Shown: positions 20,501 through 30,627, counted from the stretch's first letter. The stretch is 64,000 nucleotides of DNA from Edwardsiella hoshinae NBRC 105699 = ATCC 33379 (GCF_000474215.1 NZ_BAUC01000005.1:1-64000); one strand, 5' to 3'. The notes: a model not told the origin generated them from the letters alone. Made by a program: numbers and translations.

Positions 20501-22341
20501 CCTTCAACGGCCATTTCATCGTCGATAGCAAGACGCCAGACGTATTGACCGCCGAAGTACTGGCCCCGGCGAGTGGCAGCAACAACGTCGTCAACCATCC
20601 CGACGTCACGCTCCAGGGAAAAACCGAGGCTCTGGCTCTAGTAACCATCTTAATCGGCGGCATCACCTATCAGACTTCCGCCGATGCCAACGGCAACTGG
20701 TCTTATACGTTTGATAACGGCGCATTCGCCATCAACAGCACGATTAATTACCAGGTCACCGCCAGCGATGCGGCCGGCAATAAAACGACCATCAATGGCA
20801 GTTTTATGATTGATACCATCGACGTCAGCGCCGATCTCGCCATCAACAGTAACTCGGGCAATCCGCACGATAATATCACCAATGTCAGCCTGCCGACCTT
20901 TGCTGGAAATACCGCCGCTAATGCGGAGATCAGCCTGGTAATTAATGGCGAAAAATATACTACGACGGCGGACAGTAACGGTAAGTGGTCCATCACGCTG
21001 GACAGCACGCTGCCAGACAATACTTATCACTATGCGGTAAGCGCCACCTTAGGGGATAAAGTCAACTATGCCGCGGGAGAGGTGGTGATCGACACCAGCG
21101 CACTCCCCCCCACGCTGAACCTCGCCACTGACAGCGACAGCGGAGTCATCGGTGACTACATCACCAATGTCACCACGCCGACACTAACGGGCATCAGCGA
21201 ACCGAATGCCAAAGTGATGCTAACGCTCAATGGCATCACCCATACCATCACGGCGGGCAACGATGGCTCCTGGTCGTTCGTTGTTCCCACGCCATTGACC
21301 GAAGGGGATAACGCCTATTCGATCGGCATCATCGATAGCGCGGGCAACACCTCAAGCGCCGTCACGGGCCATATCACCCTGGATACCCTCCCCCCCAACG
21401 CCTCGGCCACGCTACGTCCGGCCGATGACAGCGGCAATGTCGGCGACGATATCACCAATGTCGCCACCCCAACATTAACCGGGAGCACGGAACCCGGCGC
21501 AACAGTCACGCTGGTCATCAATAACTATACCTACGCTACCCGCGCCGATGAGCATGGGACGTGGTCATTGACGATCAGTGACGCGCTGCCCAACGGGAAT
21601 AACACCTATACCATCACCGTGAGCGATATCGCCGGTAATCAGGCGACTACCTCGGGCCATCTTGTGATCGATACGATAGCGCCGGAGGTGGAGGATATTA
21701 CGGTAGCCAACGCGGATCATAGTGATATCACCGATACCTCAATACCTATATTCAGCGGCACGGCTAGCGAGACGGAGGTGAAAATAACCATCTCCTTCGC
21801 CGGTGACGAACAAAAATATGATGTCACGCTCAATCCCGATGGCAGTTGGCATTACCAACACAACACGCCATTTCCCTTGGGCAGTCATGAATACACGCTC
21901 GAGATTAGCGACATCGCAGGAAACAGCAGCACAACCAGCGGCACATTTGAGGTTGTCAGCAACATTAGCACGCCTTCTCAGCCCGAAGAGAGCACCTCTC
22001 CCGTTGAGCTAGCTGGCGTTGCCGAGGCGCATGCCCAGATCGAAATCACTCTCGATGAAGCTATCTATCGCACACAGGCGGATCAGAACGGCAACTGGTC
22101 GCTCCTCACCGCCCCCTACCCCGCCGGCGACTATGAGTACTGCCTTAAGATGACCAACGCCGCCGGTGAGATAAGCGAAGAGACCAACGCCATCAAATTA
22201 GTCCCCGACGACAGCGCGCCCCTCGTCTCCGTCTCGAACTCCGCCCCCGCCGTGTCAACCGACCATGGCGAGGCAGCTGTATTGAGCCTGCTAGCGAGCG
22301 AAACTGCCTTCGAGGTAAGCAGTCACGATGAACCTATGTGA
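17566..22341 (+). CDS. Large Ig-repeat adhesin, SiiE-like T1SS substrate
   Basis: This 1591-aa protein has no signal peptide. The N-terminal domain (~1-100) has short beta-strand-like repeats, then a coiled coil (~110-155), a Pro/Lys/Gly/Ser-rich linker (~163-207) and about 14 tandem bacterial Ig-like domains of 90-100 aa (~207-1545). The repeats share DSG..GD.ITN, P.LTG...P.A.V.L.I, G.WS and AGN..... motifs, with Asp residues suited to interdomain calcium. A ~45-residue non-repeat tail may hold the secretion signal. This is the layout of Salmonella SiiE, which has 53 repeats. Surface adhesion is inferred. Repeats 3, 6, 8 and 13 are the most diverged. It is less AT-rich than the secretion genes before it. 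Confidence 0.85.
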   Translation: MKSINVNNFDSENIRVEKLKVSGFDVIVTDTQGERIRIVDGLPDILTGTLKLLNSDGQGIETTAIVNSIDASKLGLDVAVLGSLLDGNDVESAVDAAAGTSADPTTSDNAQERAQAEKLAALLAENKQLREQLSESEKQAAHEEKVQLQVEKSTLCANETLVEPQTPEPAPPPGTAPAKKKKPLDDGGGGSSSPANEPPSPTGNGQHEVTLGQHVPLTAALSANSDTGIVGDNITRVTSPLFSGTTAPFAQLTLTIGSATYSTTADAQGNWSIAVTHDLAEGGNSYTVSAADSAGNSTTINGVVVIDTVAQTITATLDGQSDSGVQGDFITHDTTPTLTGTAEAGAAMTLVINGTTYTFNADASGNWHFTLPSALAEGKYDYTVNASDVAGNHTSYSGALTIDTSAPALTSKLDLSNTLYGDNVIGNSQPIFSGTAEAGSTITLSIADATYTLIVNPDGQWSFSVPVALANKEWPYTISATDSAGNQTVIHDQVIIQNKDAVAQIGVTAGLDTSTDSGTLGDNITSNPRPILTGTSVANAVILLTLAGVTYTTTTDSHGNWSIDFANDFVDGVHDYSVTATAPDGTMGLYSGSFTIDTIAPSIAVNLEAQSDSGIVGDEITNVKQPVLTGLTEPYATVVITIDGSAYQTTANSAGEWSIAITHALSEGQNDYTVTITDVAGNNASATGSITLDTEVAPLTGIKFSDGYGGRYSSTYTPTIEGWGEAGATLNIAIGSRSYTITIPESRKWFFYVPAGFIQAGNTTQYITFKETDAAGNTTSTTIKFHFITDKPDISADIAAGSDTGIIGDKTTSDTSPMLSGRVTSPALTPSQLAQSKVALTIDGITYSGIAVNSNGSWSFTLPVTLSPGYSYNYTVSVTDFVGNTNSYTSYVTINTLSGKLDAVSITGENSMTETADASPTLSGSATAGSTLTLYINNHSYHVPVTALGTWTFKVPDALGNGKYTFTLVEKTAAGVTNTFNGHFIVDSKTPDVLTAEVLAPASGSNNVVNHPDVTLQGKTEALALVTILIGGITYQTSADANGNWSYTFDNGAFAINSTINYQVTASDAAGNKTTINGSFMIDTIDVSADLAINSNSGNPHDNITNVSLPTFAGNTAANAEISLVINGEKYTTTADSNGKWSITLDSTLPDNTYHYAVSATLGDKVNYAAGEVVIDTSALPPTLNLATDSDSGVIGDYITNVTTPTLTGISEPNAKVMLTLNGITHTITAGNDGSWSFVVPTPLTEGDNAYSIGIIDSAGNTSSAVTGHITLDTLPPNASATLRPADDSGNVGDDITNVATPTLTGSTEPGATVTLVINNYTYATRADEHGTWSLTISDALPNGNNTYTITVSDIAGNQATTSGHLVIDTIAPEVEDITVANADHSDITDTSIPIFSGTASETEVKITISFAGDEQKYDVTLNPDGSWHYQHNTPFPLGSHEYTLEISDIAGNSSTTSGTFEVVSNISTPSQPEESTSPVELAGVAEAHAQIEITLDEAIYRTQADQNGNWSLLTAPYPAGDYEYCLKMTNAAGEISEETNAIKLVPDDSAPLVSVSNSAPAVSTDHGEAAVLSLLASETAFEVSSHDEPM
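18184..22200 (+). repeat. Tandem Ig-like domain repeats within the T1SS adhesin
   Basis: About 14 coding repeats of ~290 bases occur, recognised by recurring protein motifs (GD.ITN, LTG, G.WS, AGN, IDT) rather than by long identical DNA. The DNA has diverged, so recent duplication is not obvious. Confidence 0.8.
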
Positions 22342-22449
22342 AACCCACGCGTTCGTTAAAGCGTAATGCCATTGGCGTCGGCCTTATTGTCATAGCCGAT
22401 GCCATTTACCCGCATTACCCCCTGGGTCACTTCCCTCATATCCGTTAGT

Positions 22450-22464
22450 AAGGAGATAAAGGTG
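22450..22464 (+). promoter_or_regulatory. Ribosome-binding site that decides the GTG start of the invasin
   Basis: AAGGAG at 22450-22455 lies six bases before the GTG at 22462. It gives a protein beginning with a basic segment and a signal-like hydrophobic stretch, as in other inverse autotransporters. Confidence 0.75.
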
Positions 22465-25400
22465 TCATATCGATTAAGAAAGCCCAATAAAAGGCCACCT
22501 GGCACTTTGGCCGGCCGAGCTCGGCTATACCAAATTAGTGCTTGGGTAAATATTTCTTGTCAGTTGCTGTTTCCCTTGAGCACCGCCTTTAGCCCGGCGA
22601 TGGCGGCATCGATGCACAATAAAAACGATGCCGCCTTATCGTCGGTCGCCACACAACCCTATGTTTTGGCGGCTGGGGAAAACGTGCAGACAGTCGCTGC
22701 CAAGCTGGGCCTCAGCGTGACGCAATTAAAACGCGTCAATCAATATCGTATCTTCGCTCGGGGCTTCGAGCAGGTGAAACCCGGCGACGAGATCGATATT
22801 CCGCGGCAAAAACCGGCGCTGCCATCCTCCCCGGTACCGGCGCATACCGCCGCGCGTAGCACATCCTCCTCGCCCGAAGCCTTCCCGCAGGCCAACATGC
22901 CCAGTACAGGCTCGCAATCCTATGATGCGGCCGCCGGCATGCTGCGTTCGTTGACCACCAGCGCGGCAACACAAGAAGTGCAAAAATGGTTGAGTCAATA
23001 TGGTACGGCACGGGTACAATTAAATGTCGATCCTCGCTTTTCTCTAGAAGGCAGCGCGCTCGACTGGCTGTTGCCATTCTATGATACCCCCGCGCTCACC
23101 CTGTTCAGCCAGCTTGGGGCACACAACAAAGATCAACGCAACACGATCAACATCGGGGTCGGTGCACGCACCCTGCACAACAACTGGCTGTGGGGAGCCA
23201 ATACGTTTTATGACTATGATCTGACCGGGAGTAATAACCGCCTCGGTATGGGGATAGAGGCCCGAACCGATTATTTCCAACTGGCATTCAACGGCTACCT
23301 ACGACTCAATAACTGGCATCAATCGCGTGACTTCGCCGATTATAATGAACGCCCCGCCAATGGCTTCGATATTCGAGCCAATGGTTGGCTACCAGCCTTG
23401 CCGCAGTTAGGTGGCAAATTGGTCTACGAGAAATACTTCGGTGAGGATGTGGCACTGTTCGGTAAGGATAACCTGCAACATAACCCGCATGCCTTGACTA
23501 TTGGCGTCAACTATACCCCCTTCCCGCTGCTGACCATCGGCGTCGATGAGCGCCTAGGTAAAAGTGGTCAAAACGATACCCAATTCAACCTACAACTCAC
23601 CTATCGCCCAGGGGAAAGCTGGCTATCACAGATCTCACCCAGTGCGCTGGCGGCGACACGCCAGGTAGCAGAGAGCCGTTACGATCTGGTCGATCGCAAT
23701 AACAGCATCGTACTAGAGTATCAGAAGCAACAAGTGATTAAGCTAGCGCTCTCTAGCTCAGTAATCCAAGGGCTGCCGGGAAGTCGCCATCTGCTCACCA
23801 CAACCATACAGAGCAAGTATGGGCTAGACCGTGTCATGCTCTCCGGCGACAGCCTGCTGGCCGCTGGCGGCCGCATTGATGCTGTAGACAAGACGCATTT
23901 CCGCCTCACTCTGCCGCCCTACCGAACACCCAACCGCAGCGCCAACGGTAATCGCGTGGACAACGTTTATTACCTGTATGCGGTGGCATTTGATACCAAG
24001 GGTAACCAGTCGCATGATGTCCCCCTGATCGTCCGGGTACAACAACCCCAAGCGACGCTGACGGGAACCCCGAGCGTCGACGGTAATGGTGCCATCGCCA
24101 ACGGCAGCGACCCGATCGGCGTCACTTTTAGCGTCAAAGATAGCAATGGTGACCCCGTTAGTGCTCAAGAGGTCAACATCAGCGCCGATAACCAGGCCCA
24201 GCCGCCGCAAGCGACGGTAAAGACCAATGCGCATGGCGAGGCTCGGATGGTTCTGACCAATACTCGCGCCGGCACGACCACGGTGACCGCGACACTGAAT
24301 GGCGCCAGCCAGAGTCAAGCGGTGACATTCGTCGCCGATCGCGCATCGGCCCATTTCCCGGCGGCTCCAACCATCACCAACGATAATGCACCGGCGGATG
24401 GCACCAGCCAGATCACGCTGGCCTTCCCGGTCAGCGATGCTCACGGCAATCCCCTCATGGGGGAAACGGTCAGCTTCACGACAGACCATGGAGCGCAACC
24501 GACACAAGGCAGTGTACAAACCGATAGCCAGGGTATCGCCCTGATCGCCCTCAGCAACATAAACAGTGGCGCGGTAAATGTTACGGCGAGCATCGGTAGC
24601 CACACGCTGAAACAGCGCGTGAACTTTGCCGTGGATCGAGCCAGCGCCGCCATCGCGGGTAAACCGACGATTAGCAATAACAATGCATTAGCCAACGGTA
24701 AGGATCAGATAACCATGGCCGTCGTGATCAAGAATGCCATCGGCAACCTCATTCCAGATCAACGAGTGGTGTTTAATGCTAACAATGGCGCGACACCGGC
24801 CAGCATGGCAGTGGACACCGATGCGCAAGGTCAGGCGCTCTTCACGGTGAGCAATACCCGGGCGGGAACGACTGCGATCCAGGTCAGCGTCAACGGCAAG
24901 ACCCAAGTCTTCGACGTCACCTTCAACGCCGATCCAAGCACCGCAGCCTTCGTCGGTACGCCAATCGTCGCCAATAATGGCGCGCTGGCAAATGGCAGCA
25001 GTAAGATTAGCGTGGGTTTTACACTTAAGGATGCCAACGCTAACCCAATTACGGCGCAGGATGTCACCATTAATACCACTAACGGGGCGACACCCAACAC
25101 CCTCACTGTGAAGACCGATGCACAAGGGGTGGCACAAATTGAACTCACTAATAACACTGTCGGTATCTCTGTGGTTACAGCGGAGTTCAACGGTAAGCGT
25201 CAAAGCCAGGATGTGACGTTTATGGCCGATCTCAGCACCGCACAATTTACCGGAACGCCAGTGGTGACGAACGATAACGCCTTAGCGAATGGTAACGCTC
25301 AGATTCGCATCGCCTTCACAGTGAAAGATGACAATAATCATCCGATCGCTAATCAAGATGTCGTTATCACAACCACCAATAATGCGATACCGTCGACGAT

Positions 25401-27495
25401 GACCCTTAAAACGGATGCAGCAGGAACGGTGCAGATCGCTCTCACCAATACTTCTGCTGGCGTCAGTCGTGTAACGGCCTCGATAAATGGTAAGCGCCAA
25501 AGTCAAGATGTGACATTTGTTGCCGATCCTAGCACAGCCCATTTTGATGGGATGCCAACGGTCACTAATGATAACGCTCCGGCCAACGGTACGACGGCAA
25601 TCGGTATCGCCTTTACTTTGAAAGATGCGCAGGGCAATGCGCTGACAAACCAAGATGTCACGTTAAGCGCCAGTGCGGGAGCCACCCCGGCGGCTCCAAG
25701 CGTCAAGACCGACGATAAGGGGATCGCTCTGTTCACACTGACGAGTACCACCGCTGGCACCAGTCGCGTCACCGCCAGCTACGGTAGTCAGAGCCAGAGT
25801 CAGGATGTGATGTTTATCGCCGATATCGCCACGGCTAAGTTTATAGGCACGCCACAGGTCAACAGCAACAATGCCCTGGCGAATGGCACCGAGCAGATCA
25901 CAGTGACCTTCACGCTCCAAGATGCCCATCACAACCCGATCGAGGGTCAGAATATCGCCGTTAGTGCTACTAATAACGCCAGCCTCACGAGCACCACGCT
26001 GAAAAGCGATGACCAAGGGCAGATCCGCGTTCAACTCACCAATCGCAATGCAGGCACGACTCAGGTAACGGCGGCGTTTAATGGGCAAAGCCAAAACCAG
26101 GATGTCACCTTTGTACAACCGATCTCGGTTAAGCAAAATATCTTTAATCGAGTATTGTCACTAAATGATGCGATCAATATTGCACCAATCACGATCACCG
26201 GGGGGCTTAATCCTGTCGTTAGCGTTTCTCCGTCCTTGCCGACAGGGCTAACCCTTGATGCCAGCAGCGGTGCCATTCACGGCACCCCGACGATGCTCTC
26301 AGCGGAGCAGAGCTATACCCTTAGCACCAAGGATGCCACGAGCATGCCAGCAGTCAGCGTCACCTTGCGGCTATCCGTGGTCACGGGGCCAACAGTCACG
26401 GTATCAGTTCCGGATAAGATACTGACACAGAATGCCTCCGTCGCCGCTGGAGATTATATCCCGGTGACGGGGAGTTCACCTGTCGGCAGCCCGGTAAGTT
26501 ATAGCGTCTCTCCCACCTTACCTGTCGGGCTCGGCTTGAATTCAACCAATGGCGTTATCAGCGGCACACCAACCGCCAGTTCAACCGCAACGCCCTATAC
26601 CATGACGGTGCGGGACAGCAAAACCGGGGCAGAAAGTTCAGCCAACTTTACCCTGGCGGTGGCCGCTGCCCTCACGGTGACTCAGAATATTTATAGCCGT
26701 GTGTTGCCCATCGACAACGCGATCAGCATCTCGCCTATCACGATCACCGGTGGGGTAATGCCTAAGGTGACCATCACTCCGACCTTACCGACCGGGTTAG
26801 CCATTAATCCAGCTACCGGGGAGATCTCGGGGAATACGGCTACTCTCACTACTGCACAGCAGTATACACTCTCTGTGACGGATGCTAACGCCTTCCCGCT
26901 GAGAACGCTGACCCTGACCTTATCGACGGTACAAGGCCCTACCGTAACTGTCGCTACGCCAAGTAAAACAGCGGAGGATGGTAAGAGCGTTAGCTACACG
27001 CCGGTAACGGCAACGGCCGCCAGCAGTGGTAGTACATTGAGTTATCGCGTACAACCGGCGCTGCCAACGGGACTGGGCCTAAACTCCACCAATGGCCTCA
27101 TTACCGGAACGCCATCGGGGCTTAGCCCAGAGGCGAGCTATACCATGACGGTGAAGGAGAGCAAGTCGGGGGCCGAGGTTAGCAAAAACTTTACCCTCGG
27201 GGTGGTGAGCGCATTCGCCTATACCCAAACGGCCTACCGCAAGACGCTAAAAGTGGGCGAGGCGACAAGCTTCGAGGTGATTAACTTTACCGGGGGAAGT
27301 GGTAGCTATGCTGTCACGGTAACACCGAATCTGCCCGCCGGATTAACATTCTCTTTCCCCAGCGGAACACCGTCCAGCCTCACCTTAGCAGGGACGCCGA
27401 CAGCATCAACCCCTGAGACGGAATACACATTGACCATTTCGGATAGCAAGACCGGCTCCAACGCCACGAGAAAACTCACACTAACGGTTAACTAA
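22462..27495 (+). CDS. Intimin/invasin-family inverse autotransporter adhesin (type Ve)
   Basis: This 1677-aa protein is read from a GTG with AAGGAG six bases upstream; the open frame extends to an ATG at 22399 that lacks such a site. Order of parts: signal region ending AMAAS, LysM (~66-113; YVLAAGENVQTVAAKLGLS), a 12-strand beta-barrel region (~163-393), a linker with YDLVDRNNSIVLEYQKQ, seven Big_1-type domains (~531-1219; ALANG...VTF.AD), then five putative-Ig domains (~1220-1677) in an A-B-A-B-C pattern. There is no lectin-like tip. The barrel anchors in the outer membrane, LysM binds peptidoglycan, and the repeats are exported to the surface. It starts 120 bases after the T1SS adhesin and may be cotranscribed with it. 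Confidence 0.9.
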   Translation: MSYRLRKPNKRPPGTLAGRARLYQISAWVNISCQLLFPLSTAFSPAMAASMHNKNDAALSSVATQPYVLAAGENVQTVAAKLGLSVTQLKRVNQYRIFARGFEQVKPGDEIDIPRQKPALPSSPVPAHTAARSTSSSPEAFPQANMPSTGSQSYDAAAGMLRSLTTSAATQEVQKWLSQYGTARVQLNVDPRFSLEGSALDWLLPFYDTPALTLFSQLGAHNKDQRNTINIGVGARTLHNNWLWGANTFYDYDLTGSNNRLGMGIEARTDYFQLAFNGYLRLNNWHQSRDFADYNERPANGFDIRANGWLPALPQLGGKLVYEKYFGEDVALFGKDNLQHNPHALTIGVNYTPFPLLTIGVDERLGKSGQNDTQFNLQLTYRPGESWLSQISPSALAATRQVAESRYDLVDRNNSIVLEYQKQQVIKLALSSSVIQGLPGSRHLLTTTIQSKYGLDRVMLSGDSLLAAGGRIDAVDKTHFRLTLPPYRTPNRSANGNRVDNVYYLYAVAFDTKGNQSHDVPLIVRVQQPQATLTGTPSVDGNGAIANGSDPIGVTFSVKDSNGDPVSAQEVNISADNQAQPPQATVKTNAHGEARMVLTNTRAGTTTVTATLNGASQSQAVTFVADRASAHFPAAPTITNDNAPADGTSQITLAFPVSDAHGNPLMGETVSFTTDHGAQPTQGSVQTDSQGIALIALSNINSGAVNVTASIGSHTLKQRVNFAVDRASAAIAGKPTISNNNALANGKDQITMAVVIKNAIGNLIPDQRVVFNANNGATPASMAVDTDAQGQALFTVSNTRAGTTAIQVSVNGKTQVFDVTFNADPSTAAFVGTPIVANNGALANGSSKISVGFTLKDANANPITAQDVTINTTNGATPNTLTVKTDAQGVAQIELTNNTVGISVVTAEFNGKRQSQDVTFMADLSTAQFTGTPVVTNDNALANGNAQIRIAFTVKDDNNHPIANQDVVITTTNNAIPSTMTLKTDAAGTVQIALTNTSAGVSRVTASINGKRQSQDVTFVADPSTAHFDGMPTVTNDNAPANGTTAIGIAFTLKDAQGNALTNQDVTLSASAGATPAAPSVKTDDKGIALFTLTSTTAGTSRVTASYGSQSQSQDVMFIADIATAKFIGTPQVNSNNALANGTEQITVTFTLQDAHHNPIEGQNIAVSATNNASLTSTTLKSDDQGQIRVQLTNRNAGTTQVTAAFNGQSQNQDVTFVQPISVKQNIFNRVLSLNDAINIAPITITGGLNPVVSVSPSLPTGLTLDASSGAIHGTPTMLSAEQSYTLSTKDATSMPAVSVTLRLSVVTGPTVTVSVPDKILTQNASVAAGDYIPVTGSSPVGSPVSYSVSPTLPVGLGLNSTNGVISGTPTASSTATPYTMTVRDSKTGAESSANFTLAVAAALTVTQNIYSRVLPIDNAISISPITITGGVMPKVTITPTLPTGLAINPATGEISGNTATLTTAQQYTLSVTDANAFPLRTLTLTLSTVQGPTVTVATPSKTAEDGKSVSYTPVTATAASSGSTLSYRVQPALPTGLGLNSTNGLITGTPSGLSPEASYTMTVKESKSGAEVSKNFTLGVVSAFAYTQTAYRKTLKVGEATSFEVINFTGGSGSYAVTVTPNLPAGLTFSFPSGTPSSLTLAGTPTASTPETEYTLTISDSKTGSNATRKLTLTVN

Positions 27496-27514
27496 CCTGA
27501 ACCGTTCTCTCTCA

Positions 27515-27550
27515 CGAAGCACCTGGCGGGGCCCGGTGCTTCGTTTTTTT
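27515..27550 (+). terminator. Rho-independent terminator after the invasin gene
   Basis: The perfect 9-bp stem CGAAGCACC/GGTGCTTCG is followed by seven T, ending transcription at the right end of the adhesin island. Confidence 0.92.
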
Positions 27551-27661
27551 GGGGAGCCGTTGAGCGCCACATCGCGGATGGGGTCCCCCGCCCAACCCCC
27601 CACTGAGGGTTAGAGAATGACCATGCCCGGCGTGGCCTCGCCCTCTATCTAGCATCACGGC

Positions 27662-28618
27662 CTAGTGCGCGTACGGTGTAGCATCGGGACTCCAACGGTA
27701 AGTTCCCCGCCCGGCCCGTTTCGCCTGGTAGAGCGCATCGTCAACGCGGTGGATAAACGGCTCCAACATCTCGCCGGGCCTGCTGATCCCGACCCCGATG
27801 CTGACACTTAGCATCCGCTCCTCGGCGATGCGGATCAGACTGGCGCGCTGCAACAGGCGCTGCGCACTCTCCAACAAACGCGTGCGATCGGTCTGCTCCA
27901 ACACTAAGGCGAACTCTTCGCCGCCGATACGAGCGGGAAACGCATGGTGGGAAAACTCGGCGCGCAACAGGCGGCCAAATTGGAACAACACCCGATCGCC
28001 GACGCTATGACCAAACTCATCGTTCACCCGTTTGAAGTGGTCCAAATCGATGATCAACAGCCCGATCTGGCGCGGTTGTGTACGCGACATCAGGTAGGAG
28101 TAGAAATGGCGCCGATTCGGTAACGTGGTCAAATCGTCGAACATTGCCAAGTAACGTAAACGACCACGCACCCGAGCCAGGTAACGTAGGGTATACCCGC
28201 CGCCCCAGGCGCCGATCAACATGCCCAGACTGTGCAACACATCCTCCAAATCGCCCAAGAGCACTGGCTGTACCACAATCTCATCCAATAAATTCAGCAA
28301 ACCACTCAACAGCCATAGGGAGAGACCAAAGGTTAGACAGAGATACGCCGGACGATCCAGTGCCGAATATTGCACCGCCACTAACATCAGCAACACCGTC
28401 AAATAATCCACTAACTCCAGCACGAAGGCGAAACCATTGAAACGCGGCAAGGCGTAATGGGGGAGGTAAGCGAAATGCAAGACGGTAATCACCGCCATCA
28501 GTATCCCGAGCAGCGCAAGAAACCACGCCCGCCGACGGGTAAAACGCCGCCGCGGCTGCACCGGATCGCCATACAACGCCATTGCGCGCTGTCGCTCATC
28601 GCCAAAAAGATCCATCAT
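27662..28618 (-). CDS. Membrane-bound diguanylate cyclase (GGDEF domain)
   Basis: This 318-aa protein has four to five membrane segments in the first ~150 residues and a GGDEF domain (~165-310). The active-site motif is GGEEF (ARIGGEEFALV), and DLDHFKRVNDEFGHSVGD is the substrate/metal loop, so the enzyme should make cyclic di-GMP from two GTP. The RxxD inhibitory site expected five residues before GGEEF is missing. Two ATG codons in tandem (28618 and 28615) are possible starts; an AGGGG fits the second better. It is convergent with the invasin gene, and c-di-GMP control of surface adhesion is a plausible link but unproven. Confidence 0.9.
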   Translation of the reverse strand: MMDLFGDERQRAMALYGDPVQPRRRFTRRRAWFLALLGILMAVITVLHFAYLPHYALPRFNGFAFVLELVDYLTVLLMLVAVQYSALDRPAYLCLTFGLSLWLLSGLLNLLDEIVVQPVLLGDLEDVLHSLGMLIGAWGGGYTLRYLARVRGRLRYLAMFDDLTTLPNRRHFYSYLMSRTQPRQIGLLIIDLDHFKRVNDEFGHSVGDRVLFQFGRLLRAEFSHHAFPARIGGEEFALVLEQTDRTRLLESAQRLLQRASLIRIAEERMLSVSIGVGISRPGEMLEPFIHRVDDALYQAKRAGRGTYRWSPDATPYAH

Positions 28619-28839
28619 TCCCCTGTGGCCTCATACTGGACTCACCGTCAGATAATAAAAATAATATATTGAAATTATTATAAATATTCAGAAAACTCTC
28701 ATCATACTAACTATAGTTAGCGGGCCTCAGATTGACAACTTCTTTTCTCCGTGGCATAGCGCTATTGGGGCCAGAAGGCGGTGCAAAACAGGGCCGGACG
28801 AGTTCGACGAACAAGGGAAAACACGGGGAAACACGGGGT

Positions 28840-28875
28840 AAAAAAACGGCGCGAACCTGGTGAAAGGATCGCGCC
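28840..28875 (-). terminator. Rho-independent terminator after the second enolase gene
   Basis: On the minus strand the 7-bp stem GGCGCGA/TCGCGCC is followed by G and a T run (plus-strand A run at 28840-28846). It closes the ppaC-usp-enolase operon. Confidence 0.85.
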
Positions 28876-28892
28876 GAGCCTATCAGGAGCGC

Positions 28893-30182
<1,290 letters not shown>

Positions 30183-30194
30183 CTACTCCTAGGT

Positions 30195-30614
30195 TTACAG
30201 GTGTTTCACTAGAACGTCAGTCTCAAGGCCATTGATAAAGTCAAACGAACTGGAGACAAACTTAGCTAACGTGCGGTTATGATGACCCAGCATCAATAAA
30301 TCCACCTGTTGACGGGTGACGAAAGCGCGCACATCGTCGAGGGCATCGAGGGTCACAATCTGTTGCATATCGATCGGATAAGCCTGCTGGTGTACTAACG
30401 ACATCAGTAACTGGCGCGTCTCATTGATACTTTGCTGCTCCATGTGCGTCAGATTGACATCCAACATGCCGCGCATGGCGGCCAAATCGCCACTGATATG
30501 CCCCAGCGTCAACTGGGCCTCATTTTGGCGGGCGACCTGACAGGCGTGCGGTAATAACGTCTCGCCATCGTGGCGACCATGCACCAATACCAAAACGTGT
30601 CGATAGATCTTCAT
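30195..30614 (-). CDS. Universal stress protein, UspA family
   Basis: This 139-aa protein has the Usp fold: MKIYRHVLVLVHGRHDG at the start and LLMLGHHNRTLAKFVSS near the end. The GxxG...GS ATP-binding loop is not present, placing it with non-ATP-binding UspA-type proteins. I chose the ATG at 30614, with GAGG six bases upstream, over an ATG at 30626. It sits between ppaC (13-base gap) and the enolase (15-base gap). The role may be stress adaptation of the linked enzymes; this is inference from context. Confidence 0.85.
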   Translation of the reverse strand: MKIYRHVLVLVHGRHDGETLLPHACQVARQNEAQLTLGHISGDLAAMRGMLDVNLTHMEQQSINETRQLLMSLVHQQAYPIDMQQIVTLDALDDVRAFVTRQQVDLLMLGHHNRTLAKFVSSSFDFINGLETDVLVKHL

Positions 30615-30627
30615 CGGGGACCTCATC

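Noticed and set aside
18184-22200. Regular repeats that might be taken for a CRISPR or tandem DNA array
   Set aside because: The repeats are ~290 bases, in frame and diverged at DNA level; they encode Ig-like domains.
23824-26136. Minus-strand frames opposite the invasin repeats
   Set aside because: They repeat with the coding repeats of the plus strand and have no independent support.
9010-27660. Direct repeat of the tRNA-Pro 3' end as an attachment site
   Set aside because: I looked for a second copy of the T-arm/acceptor end near the right end of the adhesin region and saw none; no integrase is present in the window.
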